A stretch of 64,000 nucleotides of DNA from assembly GCF_029962835.1 (NCBI RefSeq), contig NC_080587.1:58495528-58559527 (forward strand). The letters run 5' to 3'. Shown here piece by piece: positions 51,924 through 63,099 of this stretch (the first letter of the stretch is position 1; the number at the start of each line of letters is the position of its first letter). Position numbers and translations under genes: made by a program. Below the pieces are notes generated by a model, which was not told the DNA's origin, ran no database searches, and saw only the letters and a list, made by a program, of their open reading frames with translations. This stretch comes from Magnolia sinica. Its lineage: Eukaryota > Streptophyta > Magnoliopsida > Magnoliales > Magnoliaceae.

Positions 51924-52545
51924 TTGGTTGCTGCTGTGGGATATGAGAACACTTGAATATTCTGTTGTAGCTTTGTACTGTAAAAAAGAGGAGAGGATTG
52001 TGGCAGTGATTTTTCCGTTTTTTTTTTCTCCCCAGGTCACATGCTCGGACCATCCATTTAGCGGATCTAATCAAGAGGTTACTAGGCTATCATCATGTGA
52101 TTATTGCTTCTGTTTTATCATACTTTGCTTTACTTTGTTGGTAACCCTCTAGTTTTCCCATCGTTTCCTTTTTACTCTCAACGGTGGAGATGATGAAAAT
52201 TGCTACCTGCACGTGGGAAATGTAACCAGAAATTAATAGCTCTATATACTCTTGTTGGAGTTGGATTTTGTGGGATCTAGTCCTGGACATATCCTTCATC
52301 TCTTTCCTATTCTTTCTCTGAAACCCAACGATGGTGTATTGGTAAAGCAAGGTCATCATAGCGGTCTGATGCTACCGTGATTCCCAATGGAGTCAGCCAT
52401 GCTAGTGGAAGTTGCATTGAAGGTATGGACTGGTTCACCTCATTGCAACTGGTTTATCTAATTTAAGTTGAATTGAGGGGACTGGCTCACCTCATTTCAA
52501 CCAGTTTACCGGATGGAAATGTATTTTAAAACAGGAATAAACTGG
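51924..52545 (+). other. ALY: Probable 3' untranslated region of ALY
   Basis: The sequence after the stop is T-rich and moderately complex. A possible AATAAA signal lies near 52,536; no nearer canonical signal stands out. A CCCCAG acceptor-like site near 52,034 could allow a spliced 3' UTR. The end of the transcript cannot be fixed. Confidence 0.4.
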
Positions 52546-53415
52546 CATCAATGTGGGCATGTGATGCGCCCAGCACTAGTTGGGCCAATCGTAGATCTAT
52601 TCACGATTTCATTCTTCTCATAAATTGCTACATCAAGAATATCTTTCCTTTTTTTTTGAAGTAATCTCTTTTGTAAGTTTGTAGTTTAGTAAAAGATTTA
52701 AAGCTGCAGTTTGATGCATCCCTCAACAAGCAGGTAGCTACTACATTTGCTTAGTGCATTATTTTATGCAGGCAGCCTGCCATTTGATGGATGGATTCTG
52801 ATGCCGTACTGGGAATAGGCTCCTTCTTGTCTAGATTCCACACATCCGTCATCAAAGTGGTCTGGTTTGGATCTTTCAGGATTTTATCTCAATTGGTGGC
52901 CCAAGGGTTAGTTATATGATACACGGGCAGCATATGATGTTTGATACGCAGGCACTCAGGAAATCGTACACGACATTATCTCGAGTTAAACTGACTAAAT
53001 TGGGGAAAGCCACTCATAAGGTTATCTTAACCTCCTATTTGTGTAAACTTGTTTGTTGAATCAGTCAGTTGTTAACTTTCCGACCTGACTTTGATATATG
53101 TACCTGACTTCTTCTGTATATAATATCTAAGGGCCTGTTTGTTAATGCCGAATTTTTGTACTTAACATGGAATTTGGAAAATTTCCATGTTGTATTGTTA
53201 ACGCATAAGAAGGAAAGTGCTCCATGATTTTATGTTGAAAATTTAATGTCACGGGAGTCTTTTACGTTGAAATTTTTCCGTGATGGGAGTCTAGCTTAAT
53301 GGGGAATGAAGAATGTGCTATTTGATTATTAATTTTTTAATTCAACATTATCCTTTGGGAGAGAAATTCTCCCTTGCCTTGTACACATCCCAACTTTTAA
53401 CATGGGGGCCGGGCG
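52546..53415. other. Unassigned intergenic sequence
   Basis: No gene recognised. A GGGCCTGTTTGTTAATGCCG word at about 53,130 resembles a MITE terminus but no partner end was found. Confidence 0.4.
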
Positions 53416-53419
53416 CACT

Positions 53420-53865
53420 TCTCTGAGTCCACTATGATGTATGTGTTTCATACATTCAATTCATCCATTTTTAAAGATCATTTTAGGGCTTGATACCAAA
53501 AAGGAGACGAATATAAATCTTAGGTGGACCACACCACGGGAAAACAATAGTGATTGGATATCCACCATTAAAATTCTCCTAAGGCCCAATGTACTGTTTA
53601 TTTGACATCCAATATGTTGATTTAGGTCATATAGACAGATGAATGGAAAAATTTTGGATCAGCTTGATCCAAAATTTTTATGGCCCCAAAATTTTTTAAT
53701 GGTCTATGTTCATTCAATACTGTTTTCCAGTAATGTGGTCCACTTGAGATTTGGACATACCTCATTTTTTGTCTGATACAATAAAATGATCTAGAACATA
53801 GATGGACGGCATGGATGAAAGACATGCATCATAGTGAGGCCCACATAACACTGACCACCAGCCAT
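53420..53865. repeat. Foldback element of the GTGGGCCC family
   Basis: The left arm (CCACTATGATGTATGTGTTT near 53,428) and the right arm (GACATGCATCATAGTGAGGC near 53,821) are inverted copies around a CAGCTTGATCCAAAATTTTT loop. It is the fuller relative of the truncated block at 2,840-3,215. Confidence 0.65.
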
Positions 53866-53899
53866 TGGCTGGTGGCACGGGAGTAGCCAATCTCTTTCC

Positions 53900-54470
53900 A
53901 CGGACGCGAATTGGATACTGACAGGTTGAGTAAAGAGACTCTCTGCTGAAGTTACGTTACCAAGTTATGTGGGCCCCATCATGATGCATGTTTTGTATCC
54001 GCGCCGTCTATCCATTTTGAAATATAATTTTAGGTAAAGATCTAAAGAATGAGTCAAATCCAAAGCTCCAGTGGACCTCACCACAGAAAACAGTGGGGAG
54101 AATGACGCCCACCATTAAAAACTTAAATAGGCCACAAAAGTTTTTGATCAAGCTGATATTTGTTTTTTGCCCTTCTTTCATGTCTATGTTAACTTGTGAA
54201 CAGGCTTGATTTCAAATAAAAATCAAGGTGAGCCTTAGGAAGGTTTCAACGGTAGGCATCAATCTCTCCACTATTTTTTTGTGGTGGGGTCAACTCCATA
54301 TATTTGGATCTGCCTCATTCCTTAACTCATGCTCTAAAATTAAATCTCCAAATAGATGGATGGTGTAGATAAAGCACATACGTCATAGTGGGCCCACGGA
54401 ACTTGATGACGTCACTTTGGTAGCTAACTCACTATTCAACCTGTCAGTAGCTAATCCGGTCCAAGTAGGA
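53900..54470. repeat. Foldback element with GATACTGACAGGTTGA ends
   Basis: The left end reads GAATTGGATACTGACAGG near 53,908. The right end reads CAACCTGTCAGTAGCTAATC near 54,438, an inverted match. GTTATGTGGGCCCCATCATG (53,962) pairs with CATAGTGGGCCCACGGAAC (54,385). It is the same member as 3,216-3,800, with termini better kept. Confidence 0.7.
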
Positions 54471-54489
54471 AGCGGATTGGTTGGTGTAC

Positions 54490-55150
54490 CTCACACCAAC
54501 TATATGGATGTTGTATTGACGTCAACAAGTTCTGTGGGTCCCATACTATGATTTATTTATTTTTTTTCCTCTTCATATGGGTATTTGTGACTTTATGAAC
54601 ATATTGGATGGAAAATAAACTTAAATAGGCCACAAAAGTTTTGTATCAAGCTATATTTTAGGTGTTTTCACTTCATCCAATTGGAAATGACCTTATAAAC
54701 GGTTTGGATAGCATATAAACATCAAGATGGGCCTTATTTGAAGGTTTTGTTGCTACTAGTGTTCAATCCTACACAACACATAGTGATAATTTTCCTGCTA
54801 AGAGGACTTGAGGGCCTTATGATGATATTTTAGTTTTCTATTAAGAATTTTAGTTTATTTGAATTAAATATAATGATTTTATTTTCATTTAATAAAAAAT
54901 AATTTCTTTATAAGGTAAAACATTTCCAAACGGGAGATAGGGGCAAATGTGTCAAATTAACATATATCAAACATTTAAGATCTTTGTTAACAAACAGGCT
55001 GTTTTAGATTCAATACTTAATTTTCATACTTCTGCCATAATTATCAAACAAGTGTTTTTTTACTTCAGATTTCAGATTCAGGTTTTAGATTTCAGATTTA
55101 GGCTTCAGATTTCAGGTTCAGTCTTTAGACTTCATTTAACAAACGGGGCT
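54490..55150. repeat. Second copy of the composite repeat of 3.9-5.8 kb
   Basis: It follows the preceding foldback in the same order as at 3.2-5.8 kb. GTATTGACGTCAACAAGTTC (54,513) matches 3,876, and the AT-rich block from about 54,640 matches 5,240 onward. The copy lacks about 1.1 kb present at the other locus, including the 557-bp MITE. Confidence 0.7.
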
Positions 55151-55189
55151 AGGTCTTTGGATATCTGATTTATCATCGTCACCACCTGA

Positions 55190-55645
55190 GACCCCATTAA
55201 ATTCTTAATGTGGTCTCTATGGGGCCCATGCCGTCCATCCATTTTTTAAAGATCATTTTAGGGTATAGAGTCTGAAAATCAGGCAGGTCCAATGCTCAAG
55301 TGAACCGCACCACAGGAAGGAAGCAGCAGCTATAATGAAACTCACCGTTGAAGCATTCCTAGGGAACACCATGATGTTTATTTGCCATCCAACCATATAG
55401 ACCTGGATGAAGGGAAAACACAAATAGCAGATTGATCCAAAATTTCTGCTGCTCACGATAAGTTTTTATAATGGTGGGAAATCAATCCCCACTGCGTGGT
55501 CCACTTGAGCCTTGGATCTGACTCATTTTTGGGTTCATATCCTACAATGATTTGGAAAAATGGATGGATGGTGTAGACAAAACCCAGACATCACAGTGAG
55601 CCCCACAGAGCCCTGCCTGGACGGATTATCGTCCAGGCAGGGGCA
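55190..55645. repeat. Foldback element of the GTGGGCCC family
   Basis: The left arm (GGGGCCCATGCCGTCCATCC near 55,219) and the right arm (GATGGATGGTGTAGACAAAA, ending CACAGTGAGCCCCAC near 55,592) are inverted copies. A small perfect inverted repeat (CTGCCTGGACGG / TCGTCCAGGCAG) lies just outside the right arm at about 55,614-55,641. Confidence 0.6.
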
Positions 55646-55649
55646 GGAC

Positions 55650-56055
55650 GCAATCCTCTTCCCATCACGATAATCAGAAAATAAAATATATTTATATTTA
55701 AAAAAATAATAAAAAAATAAAAACGTTGGATTGATGCCTACTCGGGGGTAAGGGGGGAGTTGGGCGTGTTGAATTCTCATTATCAAGGAAGTTGGATTGA
55801 CCAAGAAAGGAATTATTACATGCGGTCAGAAGTTTGATAACAGCCATAGTTTCAATGTGTGGGGCCTGCCTGTGATGTGCATATGAAATCCAATCCAAGA
55901 ATCATCTTAACTTAAAAGCCCGCTTTACCCTCCGTTTATCAAACTAGTAACTGGGAATGGGGAGGATTTGCGTATTTAAGTTTGAGGGGACGGTTAATAG
56001 TAAGAATGTGTGGTAATTGTCATACCATACATCACCAAAGTGATGATAAGCTTAA
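55650..56055. other. Unassigned intergenic sequence
   Basis: AT-rich start, then mixed sequence. No gene or known repeat recognised. Confidence 0.4.
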
Positions 56056-56059
56056 ATGT

Positions 56060-56290
56060 TAATTATTTGGCAGAACAAATCCTGTCATGGCCCTCATAAT
56101 CTTTTAACGGTGGACGTCACTCTCTCCTCTGTTTTTTGTGGTGGGGTCCTGTCGAGCTTTGCATCTGATTCATTTTTTGCATCATGCCGTAATATGGTCT
56201 GTCCAAATGGATGGACGGTGTAGATACAAAGCACACATCACGGTGTGGCCCACAGAACTTGTAGACGTCACTTCAGAAGGCTGGGCGTGC
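56060..56290. repeat. Half foldback element (right arm)
   Basis: Arm landmarks in order are CTTTTAACGGTGGACGTCAC, TTTGTGGTGGGGTCCTGTC, ATGGATGGACGGTGTAGATA, and CACATCACGGTGTGGCCCAC with CTTGTAGACGTCACTTC at the end. No left arm is present. Confidence 0.6.
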
Positions 56291-56434
56291 GTCCGAAAAA
56301 ACAGCCGTGGCGAGTCTTCTCCACGGAGTCTCCTGCTGCACGGCTGCTTCATCCCAGCCACCGTTTTGCATCCAACAGCTCCTAACGGAGCTCGTACTTA
56401 AGCACCGTACGGCACGGTGCGCAGGAGCCCAGGA

Positions 56435-56437
<3 letters not shown>

Positions 56438-56487
<50 letters not shown>
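56438..56487. repeat. (AT)25 microsatellite
   Basis: An uninterrupted AT tract of about 50 bp next to a GC-rich CCGTACGGCACGG segment. Confidence 0.95.
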
Positions 56488-56489
<2 letters not shown>

Positions 56490-56689
56490 TTTTGTCGGGA
56501 AACCTAGTACACTTGTTAAAATAAGACCGTTGGATTATTTATTTATTTAAATTTAAACCATCTCACCAAACATGGGCATCGGGTAATCCAAGGGGTATCA
56601 AAATCGTGACATAGGACCAAAGCCATTCGCTCAAACCCACGGCGGGTGGGAATATTATTGCAAGATCTTCAAAATACTGGCGTGTTCTT

Positions 56690-56885
56690 GCCACGAATAT
56701 TTAGTAAAAACCTTAAGGAATATGTTATATAAATAATAATTTAAATATTAAATTTAATAAATATTTTTATTTTCAGCATGATTTTCCTGTCAATATCCTG
56801 AGAAAAATCCCAAAATTTGAAAATCTTCACGGAAATTTCTACGCCAAGAAAGAGATTTAGCAAAACTATGCAGGAAAAAAACCAA
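56690..56885. repeat. AT-rich repeat, empty-site relative of 49.63-50.48 kb
   Basis: It matches the sequence around the MULE MITE at 49,795-50,323 but is uninterrupted (GTTATATAAATAATAATTTA at about 56,722). It extends into CCTGAGAAAAATCCCAAAAT. Confidence 0.7.
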
Positions 56886-56939
56886 AGGAAGAGCACACCA
56901 GGCAAACAACATCACATATGCATTCGCAGAGATGGGCTC

Positions 56940-57151
56940 TCATTAGACCGAGCGCCCACCAGTTTATTCTTTGAGACGATATTATACAACTCTAGGCCAT
57001 ACATGAGCTATATCAGCCTCACAAGCCAAAACAAACGAGAAAGAATGGAAGAAACAAAAAAGAGAAAATGGAAGAAACAAGTTACAAGATCTCAATGAGA
57101 TCACACCTTGCACGTCGATTCGGCTTCCTGACCGAAGGATAAAATCTGCTC
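56940..57151 (-). other. Probable 3' untranslated region of the minus-strand gene
   Basis: Downstream of the stop at 57,152-57,154 the minus strand runs through T-rich leader-like sequence to an AATAAA at about 56,961-56,966, suggesting a polyadenylation region near 56,940. Confidence 0.5.
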
Positions 57152-57481
57152 TCATTTGGCGACATCAACATCTTTCTTCAGAATAAGTTTTCCTGACTCG
57201 TTCCTGTGGAAAAGCTTCTCAACCAGTGCATCCCAATTAGTTCTTCCACTGGATTGCGATCCACTGCAGGAATGTCCACCAGAAGGTCCTTCCTCCTGAC
57301 CACCAGGTGGACCTTCCATTGCTCCCTCTTCGGCAGTTTCATCTGGCATGACGGCATGTGGTACATTCAAGCTAACTGCCCTTTCCAATGCATCCTTGTG
57401 TTCTTTCTTGATTGTTTCTTGCCTCGTGATTCTCTGCTCTGTTGGGGGGGTCTTCGCCGCCTCCATGCTCTCCTTCATCCT
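57152..57481 (-). CDS. 3'-terminal coding exon of an unrecognised gene
   Basis: A 108-codon open frame with a stop at 57,152-57,154. Its sequence looks like real protein: an Arg/Lys/Glu-rich helix-prone start (QRITRQETIKKEHKDALERA), then SLNVPHAVMPDETAEEG, a low-complexity Gly/Ser/Pro linker (about residues 53-78), and a compact end NWDALVEKLFHRNESGKLIL. An acceptor CATCTGGCAG could place the exon start at 57,481, since an in-frame stop lies just upstream. Alternatively the ATG at 57,476-57,478 could begin a small gene. Composition differs clearly from neighbouring TE debris, and a pyrimidine tract plus a downstream AATAAA support a gene end. I do not recognise the family. Upstream exons were not found in 57.6-64 kb; they may lie beyond the window. 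Confidence 0.6.
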   Translation of the reverse strand, partial: RMKESMEAAKTPPTEQRITRQETIKKEHKDALERAVSLNVPHAVMPDETAEEGAMEGPPGGQEEGPSGGHSCSGSQSSGRTNWDALVEKLFHRNESGKLILKKDVDVAK

Positions 57482-57579
57482 CTGCCAGATGAATCAGAGC
57501 TGTCAAAATCATGTGGAGAGTACTACTAGCAATGGAACAAGAGAGAAGGAAAGAGAATGGGAGCAACAACCCTGACAAA

Positions 57580-58050
57580 ACAAAGGCGCACCGAAGATAA
57601 TCATAATGATGCGAATTGACAGGGCTGAGATTGTAAAGCCTTATTGTGCATCATGTGTTCCGAATGGTTCAAAAGCAACACCAATCAAAATTATCTTAGT
57701 ATCCGATCAGTGACCTTCAAACTGATGCTAAATGATAAAGTTAATGGCTGGCATTCAGCAGAAAGAAGTGAAGAGGTGACAGGTAGTATTGTCATATAGC
57801 CTAGGTCTTTTTGAACAGTTTTACACCCACACTAGGGCCCACAAGAAGGATGGCCCAGACCAGCACATCTCCCTATGATGTCGAGAGGGTGCCACCATAT
57901 TCCAGTTCTATTGTTGCTGCTGAATTATTTAAAGTAGGATCCAAAATCATAGGTGGCAAGGGTGAGTCTGTGATGACTTTAGTGGGACACTGAGGCTAAA
58001 CCTTCTGGATCATTCATGCTACCATTTTTCACTTTGACAAAAACTTGATG
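57580..58050. other. Unassigned sequence, possibly intron of the minus-strand gene
   Basis: No exon recognised on either strand. It would be intronic if the exon at 57,152-57,481 has upstream partners. Confidence 0.35.
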
Positions 58051-58056
58051 CTAGTT

Positions 58057-58235
58057 CCAAGGTACATTATAGCCATTACGTAACGGCAATGATTGGTACT
58101 GTTACATGGGACGGGCCGCCCGCTATAAAAATAAAAATAACAAAAATAGAGAGGATGAGATTGCCCATAATGGTCGTACCGGCTGTTACTGGCCATAAAG
58201 GTCTTTACGGGGCGCACGCATATCAGCCCGGGTCG
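58057..58235. mobile_element. MITE-like copy of the CAAGGTATTCC family, diverged
   Basis: It starts CCAAGGTACATTATAGCC and carries ATTACGTAACGG, GGCTGTTACTGGCC and TAAAGGTCTTTACGG words in the style of the 266-bp element at 60,095. The right border is unclear. Confidence 0.45.
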
Positions 58236-58239
58236 TGTG

Positions 58240-59118
58240 TAGGCCCTCTTAAGAGGGTTGTTTGGCTTCTTTAGATTTTTTACAATTTCTCCTTTCCTCA
58301 TCTCAGTGGTGTGGGATTAACGGAAACCCATTTTCGAGCAGATTTACACCCATTTGCAAAATCAAAACACAAGAATTAAACTCGAAATGATGAATCAAAG
58401 ATCCAGAGCCAATTTTGGGAAAATTGAAAACAAGAAAAATCCTTCTTTTTTCTTTTCTTTTTTCCTTTTGTTTTTTGTTGTAGTATTTGTGTTCTATTCA
58501 ACATGCTATGAGCAAATTGACCAAATCTTGCTAGATTTATTTTTGATTTGGGCATATTTGCATAATCTTTTAGGTTTTTTATTTTTTATCTTTTTTGCTG
58601 TTTGTGAAAAAATATTCATCAATTTTCTCTTCTATTTATTTATTTAAAATGTCAGGAGTTTAGATCAATGTATAATATGTTTACAATTTAGATCTATGTA
58701 TGGATGCATTAAAACAATGGTTTTGACTTTTGAGCTTCTTCTTTTTTGAAGTATTATGGCCATGTTTTAAGCAATTTTTGGGATGGATAGTAACAATTAA
58801 AAAAAATCTCAAATTTCTTGAGAAAAAAATGTGCAAAATGATCAAGGACATGCATTAGTGAGATGAATCCCACAAATTGCAAAACTTCGAACAGTTCAAG
58901 TGTACCCAAATTAAGGCAACACTATATGTCATATTAAATATAAAAAATAAAAATAAATAAATAAAAGCATCAAGTATTGACTTATAATCTTAATTATGTA
59001 TTGATGTCAGATATCTAAAATATTAAATATAGGGGTTTTTAAGTCAATTAGTTCAATAGTACTTGAGCAGCCTGAGACAACGTTCTTACCAAAGTGTTAC
59101 ACCAAATCATCATCGTGA
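58240..59118. other. Unassigned AT-rich sequence
   Basis: T-rich low-complexity segments at 58,440-58,640. No gene recognised. Confidence 0.4.
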
Positions 59119-59121
59119 TCA

Positions 59122-59330
59122 TCATCTAAGCCTTATCCCAACTAATTGGGGTTGGCTATTTGAATCATCTTCGGTCCGTTCCACTCTATCAAGAGCCACA
59201 GCTTCGGTTAGACCATAGGTCATCAAGTATTTTTTTACTACCTCCATCTATATCCTTTTGGGCTTTCTCAGCCTTCAACTTGTACCAACTTACTTCTAAC
59301 TGGCGACCAAACACATCAAAAGTGCATAGA
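59122..59330 (-). pseudogene. RTE-type LINE 3' end (minus strand)
   Basis: On the minus strand a frame containing KAQKDIDGGSKKILDDL parallels the RTE C-terminus (R-x-K-x-W-x-EVI-R-K-D-L). It is followed by AGCCAACCCCAATTAGTTGG and GGATAAGGCTTAGATGATGA. A 5'-truncated fragment. Confidence 0.65.
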
Positions 59331-59459
59331 ATTATGTGCATGTAGGGAGCACAAAGTAAATAAGTAACCCAAAAGTGGCACTCATGCATCTTCAACCCTT
59401 AAAATTGCACAAAATTAAGAGCAGATATGATGATTACAGGTAGGTTCAGAAAGTGAACA

Positions 59460-59865
59460 GTAGAGGCAGAGGCTTGGCTTCGAGCATTGTCGGTGTAACA
59501 GAGAGACATGAGCAGGGGTTATCGGCGATCTCATTTGAAACGATAAAGCTGAAGAGGGCTTCCTCTATTCATACGGGTTTGTGACAGTCCAATCACCGGC
59601 AGATATCTGAGATGGAGTGCTTCAGATGGAAATGGGACCGAGGGTGGTCCGTGCGGTGGCAGATTTGCAAGGGCAACGAGTTCAGGGTGACTTTGGGAAA
59701 AATGTTTGGTGGGTTTTTCGACATGTAGATCTGTCGAGATCTAGCAAAGTTGGATTCCGATGCTAATGTGTGGGTTCAGATCCGGTGGGCTGAGTCATCT
59801 CCGAGTCAAGAGGATGAAACATTGGAGAGGATGAGCTCATAACAATGGAAAGCCTTTTTAAGTTT
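59460..59865 (+). other. Possible decayed retroelement coding
   Basis: The plus strand has MECFRWKWDRGWSVRWQICK at about 59,612-59,671, continuing with GNEFRVTLGKMFGGFF. It then breaks by stop and frameshift before VWVQIRWAESSPSQEDETL near 59,766. This Trp-rich style is seen in plant LINE ORF1-associated proteins, but I cannot name it with confidence. Confidence 0.4.
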
Positions 59866-59884
59866 AGCCACTTGACTCCACTTT

Positions 59885-60094
59885 GCTTTGCATAAAAAGA
59901 TTGTCATTGGTATATTGCGGATAAGCAACTTGCAACCCGTTCTAGCAGAACTTAAAGGCATGGTACAAGCCTTTCCCATTAGCTACATCAAAATCTTACT
60001 TAAGGCCTCAACAATTAACCAGAAAAGGAAAAAGAGGATAGCCCTCTCAACCCATGAAAGAAACCTTTAGGGGAACCGTTTAAAAGGATATAAT
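59885..60094 (-). pseudogene. L1-type LINE fragment (RT), 3' segment
   Basis: The minus strand reads [14 protein letters not shown] near 60,045-60,085, the L1 RT motif before RQGD. It continues at 60,361 across the 266-bp MITE. Stops are frequent. Confidence 0.65.
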
Positions 60095-60360
60095 CAAGGT
60101 ATTCCAAAACAGTTACGTAATGGTAACACTGGTAACTATTATGCGTTACGGGGTCATAATGGCCATTGCAGAAAAAATGACGCATAACAGCCTGTAATGG
60201 TCCTATAGCAGCCGTAACAGCCCATTACAAGGCCAAAATATGTTTTTTACAAGAAGAAGAAGAAGAAGAAGAAGAAGCAGCTATAATAGCTGTTACAGCC
60301 CATATTGTAACGGTAACGGCAATGGCTCTTATGGCCATCGTTACTGTTTGGAATACCTTG
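60095..60360. mobile_element. 266-bp MITE with CAAGGTATTCCAAA termini
   Basis: The ends CAAGGTATTCCAAAACAGT and ACTGTTTGGAATACCTTG are inverted. The flanks GATATAAT (60,087-60,094) and GAAAGAAT (60,361-60,368) agree at 6 of 8 positions, a decayed 8-bp duplication. Internal GTAACGG, TAATGGC and TTACAGC words are shared with the copies at 37,507 and 58,057. It contains an (AAG)9 tract. It splits a LINE RT fragment. Confidence 0.75.
60251..60277. repeat. (AAG)9 microsatellite
   Basis: A trinucleotide tract inside the 266-bp MITE. Confidence 0.95.
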
Positions 60361-60900
60361 GAAAGAATAATGTGCAGAAGCCACACATTCCAATAATCCA
60401 TTTTCTCCATCTAACCCCAAAAACAATCACGTGAAGCAGATTACAAAGAACAGACAGAATCATATGACTTCTCCATATCCAACTTGCAAACAACCATCAC
60501 CTTCTTTCTCTATGTTTGAAGTCGACGCATTCATGAGCAATTAATGCACCATCCGTGATCTGTCTACCACAATGAAAATCCTCCTGAGATATCAGAATGA
60601 CCCCTCCAAACAATTGTTTGAATGGAACTTTTTTTTACATGAACTACCAATGAGGCTAATCAGCCAAAATCCTAAAGATCAGACACCGCCTCCTTTTTAG
60701 GGATACCCACGCCCTTAAGACTCCCTCTAAATGGAACTTACTGATAAACTCCATGAAATCATGTTTAACCTCCTCTCAAAAGATCTGGAAAAGGCAATGG
60801 GGAAAACACTAGGTCCAAAAGCCTTGCCCAACCACAATCTAAAACCTCCCTCTTCACCTCTTCTTACAGTATTGGGTGCTCCAGCCAGTATACTTCCACC
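60361..60900 (-). pseudogene. L1-type LINE fragment (RT), 5' segment
   Basis: On the minus strand: AFGPSVFPIAFSRSFE (canonical APGPDGFTIAFFQ) near 60,790-60,830, an ITDGALIAHECVD segment near 60,530-60,570 (canonical QI.D..LIANE), and VVCKLDMEKSYDSV near 60,470-60,510. Heavily decayed, same orientation as the segment at 59,885. Confidence 0.7.
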
Positions 60901-62125
60901 CCACTTAGCTAGTCAAAACGTTAATCATCAAGCGTCCGGTTCCATCCCTTGTCGATCTAGAGATTGGTGTAGGACTCACAATCACTTCCTTATCTGTTTG
61001 TTCATAATATTCTTTTAACTTTGGGATACCTCTTAACATATAAATAGTATATTTTTTGTCTCTCCATTTGGTGCAAGTGTGACAAATAAGAGATTGCCTC
61101 CAAATTGACACCTACTTAAAAATATCATGGGATGTTCCATTAGCATGAAGTGGAGTTATTTGGTTGCAAACTCTTCTTTAGGATTGAGCTTACATCTAAT
61201 CTACTTTTGTAGCCCTTCACATGACAACCTTAGAGCTGTCAAGCTTACTTCTATTGTTGTTTTCATGAGCACAATACCATATCAAGGTTTTATTATTATT
61301 ATTATTATTATTATTGTCCTTAACTTGGGAAGAAACATTCAAAGATCTCATTACCTCCCTACCCACCTATAACAAGGACATGCCACTTTTGAGTTGTGAC
61401 ACTTGACACACACGTACAACATTGTTGGCATGTCTCGTGTAAAAACTATTTTTCATGTTTAAGTATAATTGTCGTTTACTTTTGGGATGTTTTTTCTACA
61501 TGTAATATATTGAACTTTAGGTTTATTATTATTATTATTCTTATTATTCGTATTATTATTATTATTTATTATTATTACTGTTTTTGAAATCTTTTTTTAA
61601 GTACTAATTTTCAAATCTTTCAACATATAAATCATTACAGTACCCTACTATATTATTTTAATATTTAAAATATTTGTATGGATGTGTCAGTGAACCTGTC
61701 TTATCAAAGCCACTGTGTTCGTGCAATGAATCGTACCTCACACTGGCACATGTGTTATTGTCCAAGTTACACAGGTCCCAAGCTACAGAATTCTCACCAT
61801 ATCATTAGACATAGAAGAACCAGATGCCTGACAAGCTATCCTGTACAAACATTCAATCGATTATGAGATGTGTTGGGTACTAGGATTAACTATAGTCCCC
61901 TTGGAATTTCTTTATATTTGTGTTTGCCTCCTTGTTCCTTTATTTATCCTGAAACCATGCATTTCACATTCATCTTTTGAAAACAAGTATACTGTATGCT
62001 CATTTGCCATCTTTCCCTCACAAATCAATCAAACGGAAACAATTTGCATGATTGTACAAACTTTCATAAGGCAGGAATAAAGCATTTGATTATTCTCCAT
62101 TGCTTGCATACGAAGATTGACAATA
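60901..62125. other. Unassigned sequence with (ATT)n tracts
   Basis: ATT microsatellites at about 61,289-61,315 and 61,521-61,578. Open frames of 60-95 codons lack domains. No gene recognised. Confidence 0.4.
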
Positions 62126-62133
62126 GTGTCCAA

Positions 62134-63099
62134 CAATGTTTTAAATATCAACGATATCGGCCGATATATCCCACAATATATCTTGTATCCCACCTATGCG
62201 ATACGAAACGCATAGGTAGTGCCGATATATCCCACATGTTCGATCCGGTGAAATTTTTTAATTTCTAATCCATTTGTTCTTTGTTAAAATTTATGTTAAA
62301 TCAATGTCAAATGGTAATAAATTTATTGGTTCTTCATGTTTTGCATGAAAAATCATAGAGTTTGAGCTTTGATTTTGATATCCATTGGTTTTTCACTTTC
62401 TCCATGTTTTTTTCAAAATTTTCCTTCAACCAGCTATCAATTGAGACTAATTTTGCAGCATTTACAGCATTTGATGAAATGATCATCACATGCACTCTAA
62501 TTTCGAATTTTAGTGTAAGTGGTCTGATATGCAAAAAATTCAAAATTTCCCCAATTTCTCCCAAATTGCTTGCAATGTTGCACTCCAAACATAATATCAA
62601 GCATGTATAAGGGCTGATCTACTGATTTGTCAAGTCCTTATAAATTTTCGGAAAATAAAAATCATTTTTTAATTAAAAATTAATTTTTTTTTTTTTTTTT
62701 TTTTTCAGAATTCCCCTTCAACCAGCTATCAATTGAGACTAATTTCGAAGTATTTAGGAGTGTTTGCTGAAATGATCATAACGTACACTCTAAATGTTAT
62801 GCATTCAATTTAAATATAGTTGCATTAGTTCAATCAGACAATGCATAGCTTAGGACCTTATATAAAGAAAGCCCATTATGTGCACTTATTTTTTGAGATG
62901 TTATGATTTAAGAGTGTGTATTAAGGTCTTTTTTAACAATCCCTAAAGTTTCATTAAAAAAATTCAACCATTTTTCCCAATGTTTCCCAAAAAGTGCAAT
63001 AAATTACCCGATATAAACGATATATCTCGTGCGATAACCGATACATATTTGTATCCTAAGGATGCGATACGTAATGCGATACCGATATTTCGAACACTG
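62134..63099. mobile_element. 966-bp hAT-like element with perfect 8-bp duplication
   Basis: The flanks GTGTCCAA at 62,126-62,133 and 63,100-63,107 are identical. The termini CAATGTTTTAAATATC and GATATTTCGAACACTG are inverted with a few mismatches. Subterminal zones are dense in GATAT, CGATA and GCGATACG words (ATATCGGCCGATATATCC near 62,154; GATGCGATACGTAATGCG near 63,061). The interior is AT-rich with an A/T run near 62,690 and no transposase. Fragments of the same family lie at 28,750, 32,961 and perhaps 36,500. Confidence 0.88.

Noticed and set aside
59122..59330. Au-type SINE
   Set aside because: The ACTAATTGGGGTTGGCT word resembles SINE 3' ends, but coding like an RTE C-terminus continues upstream on the minus strand, so an RTE LINE 3' end explains it better.
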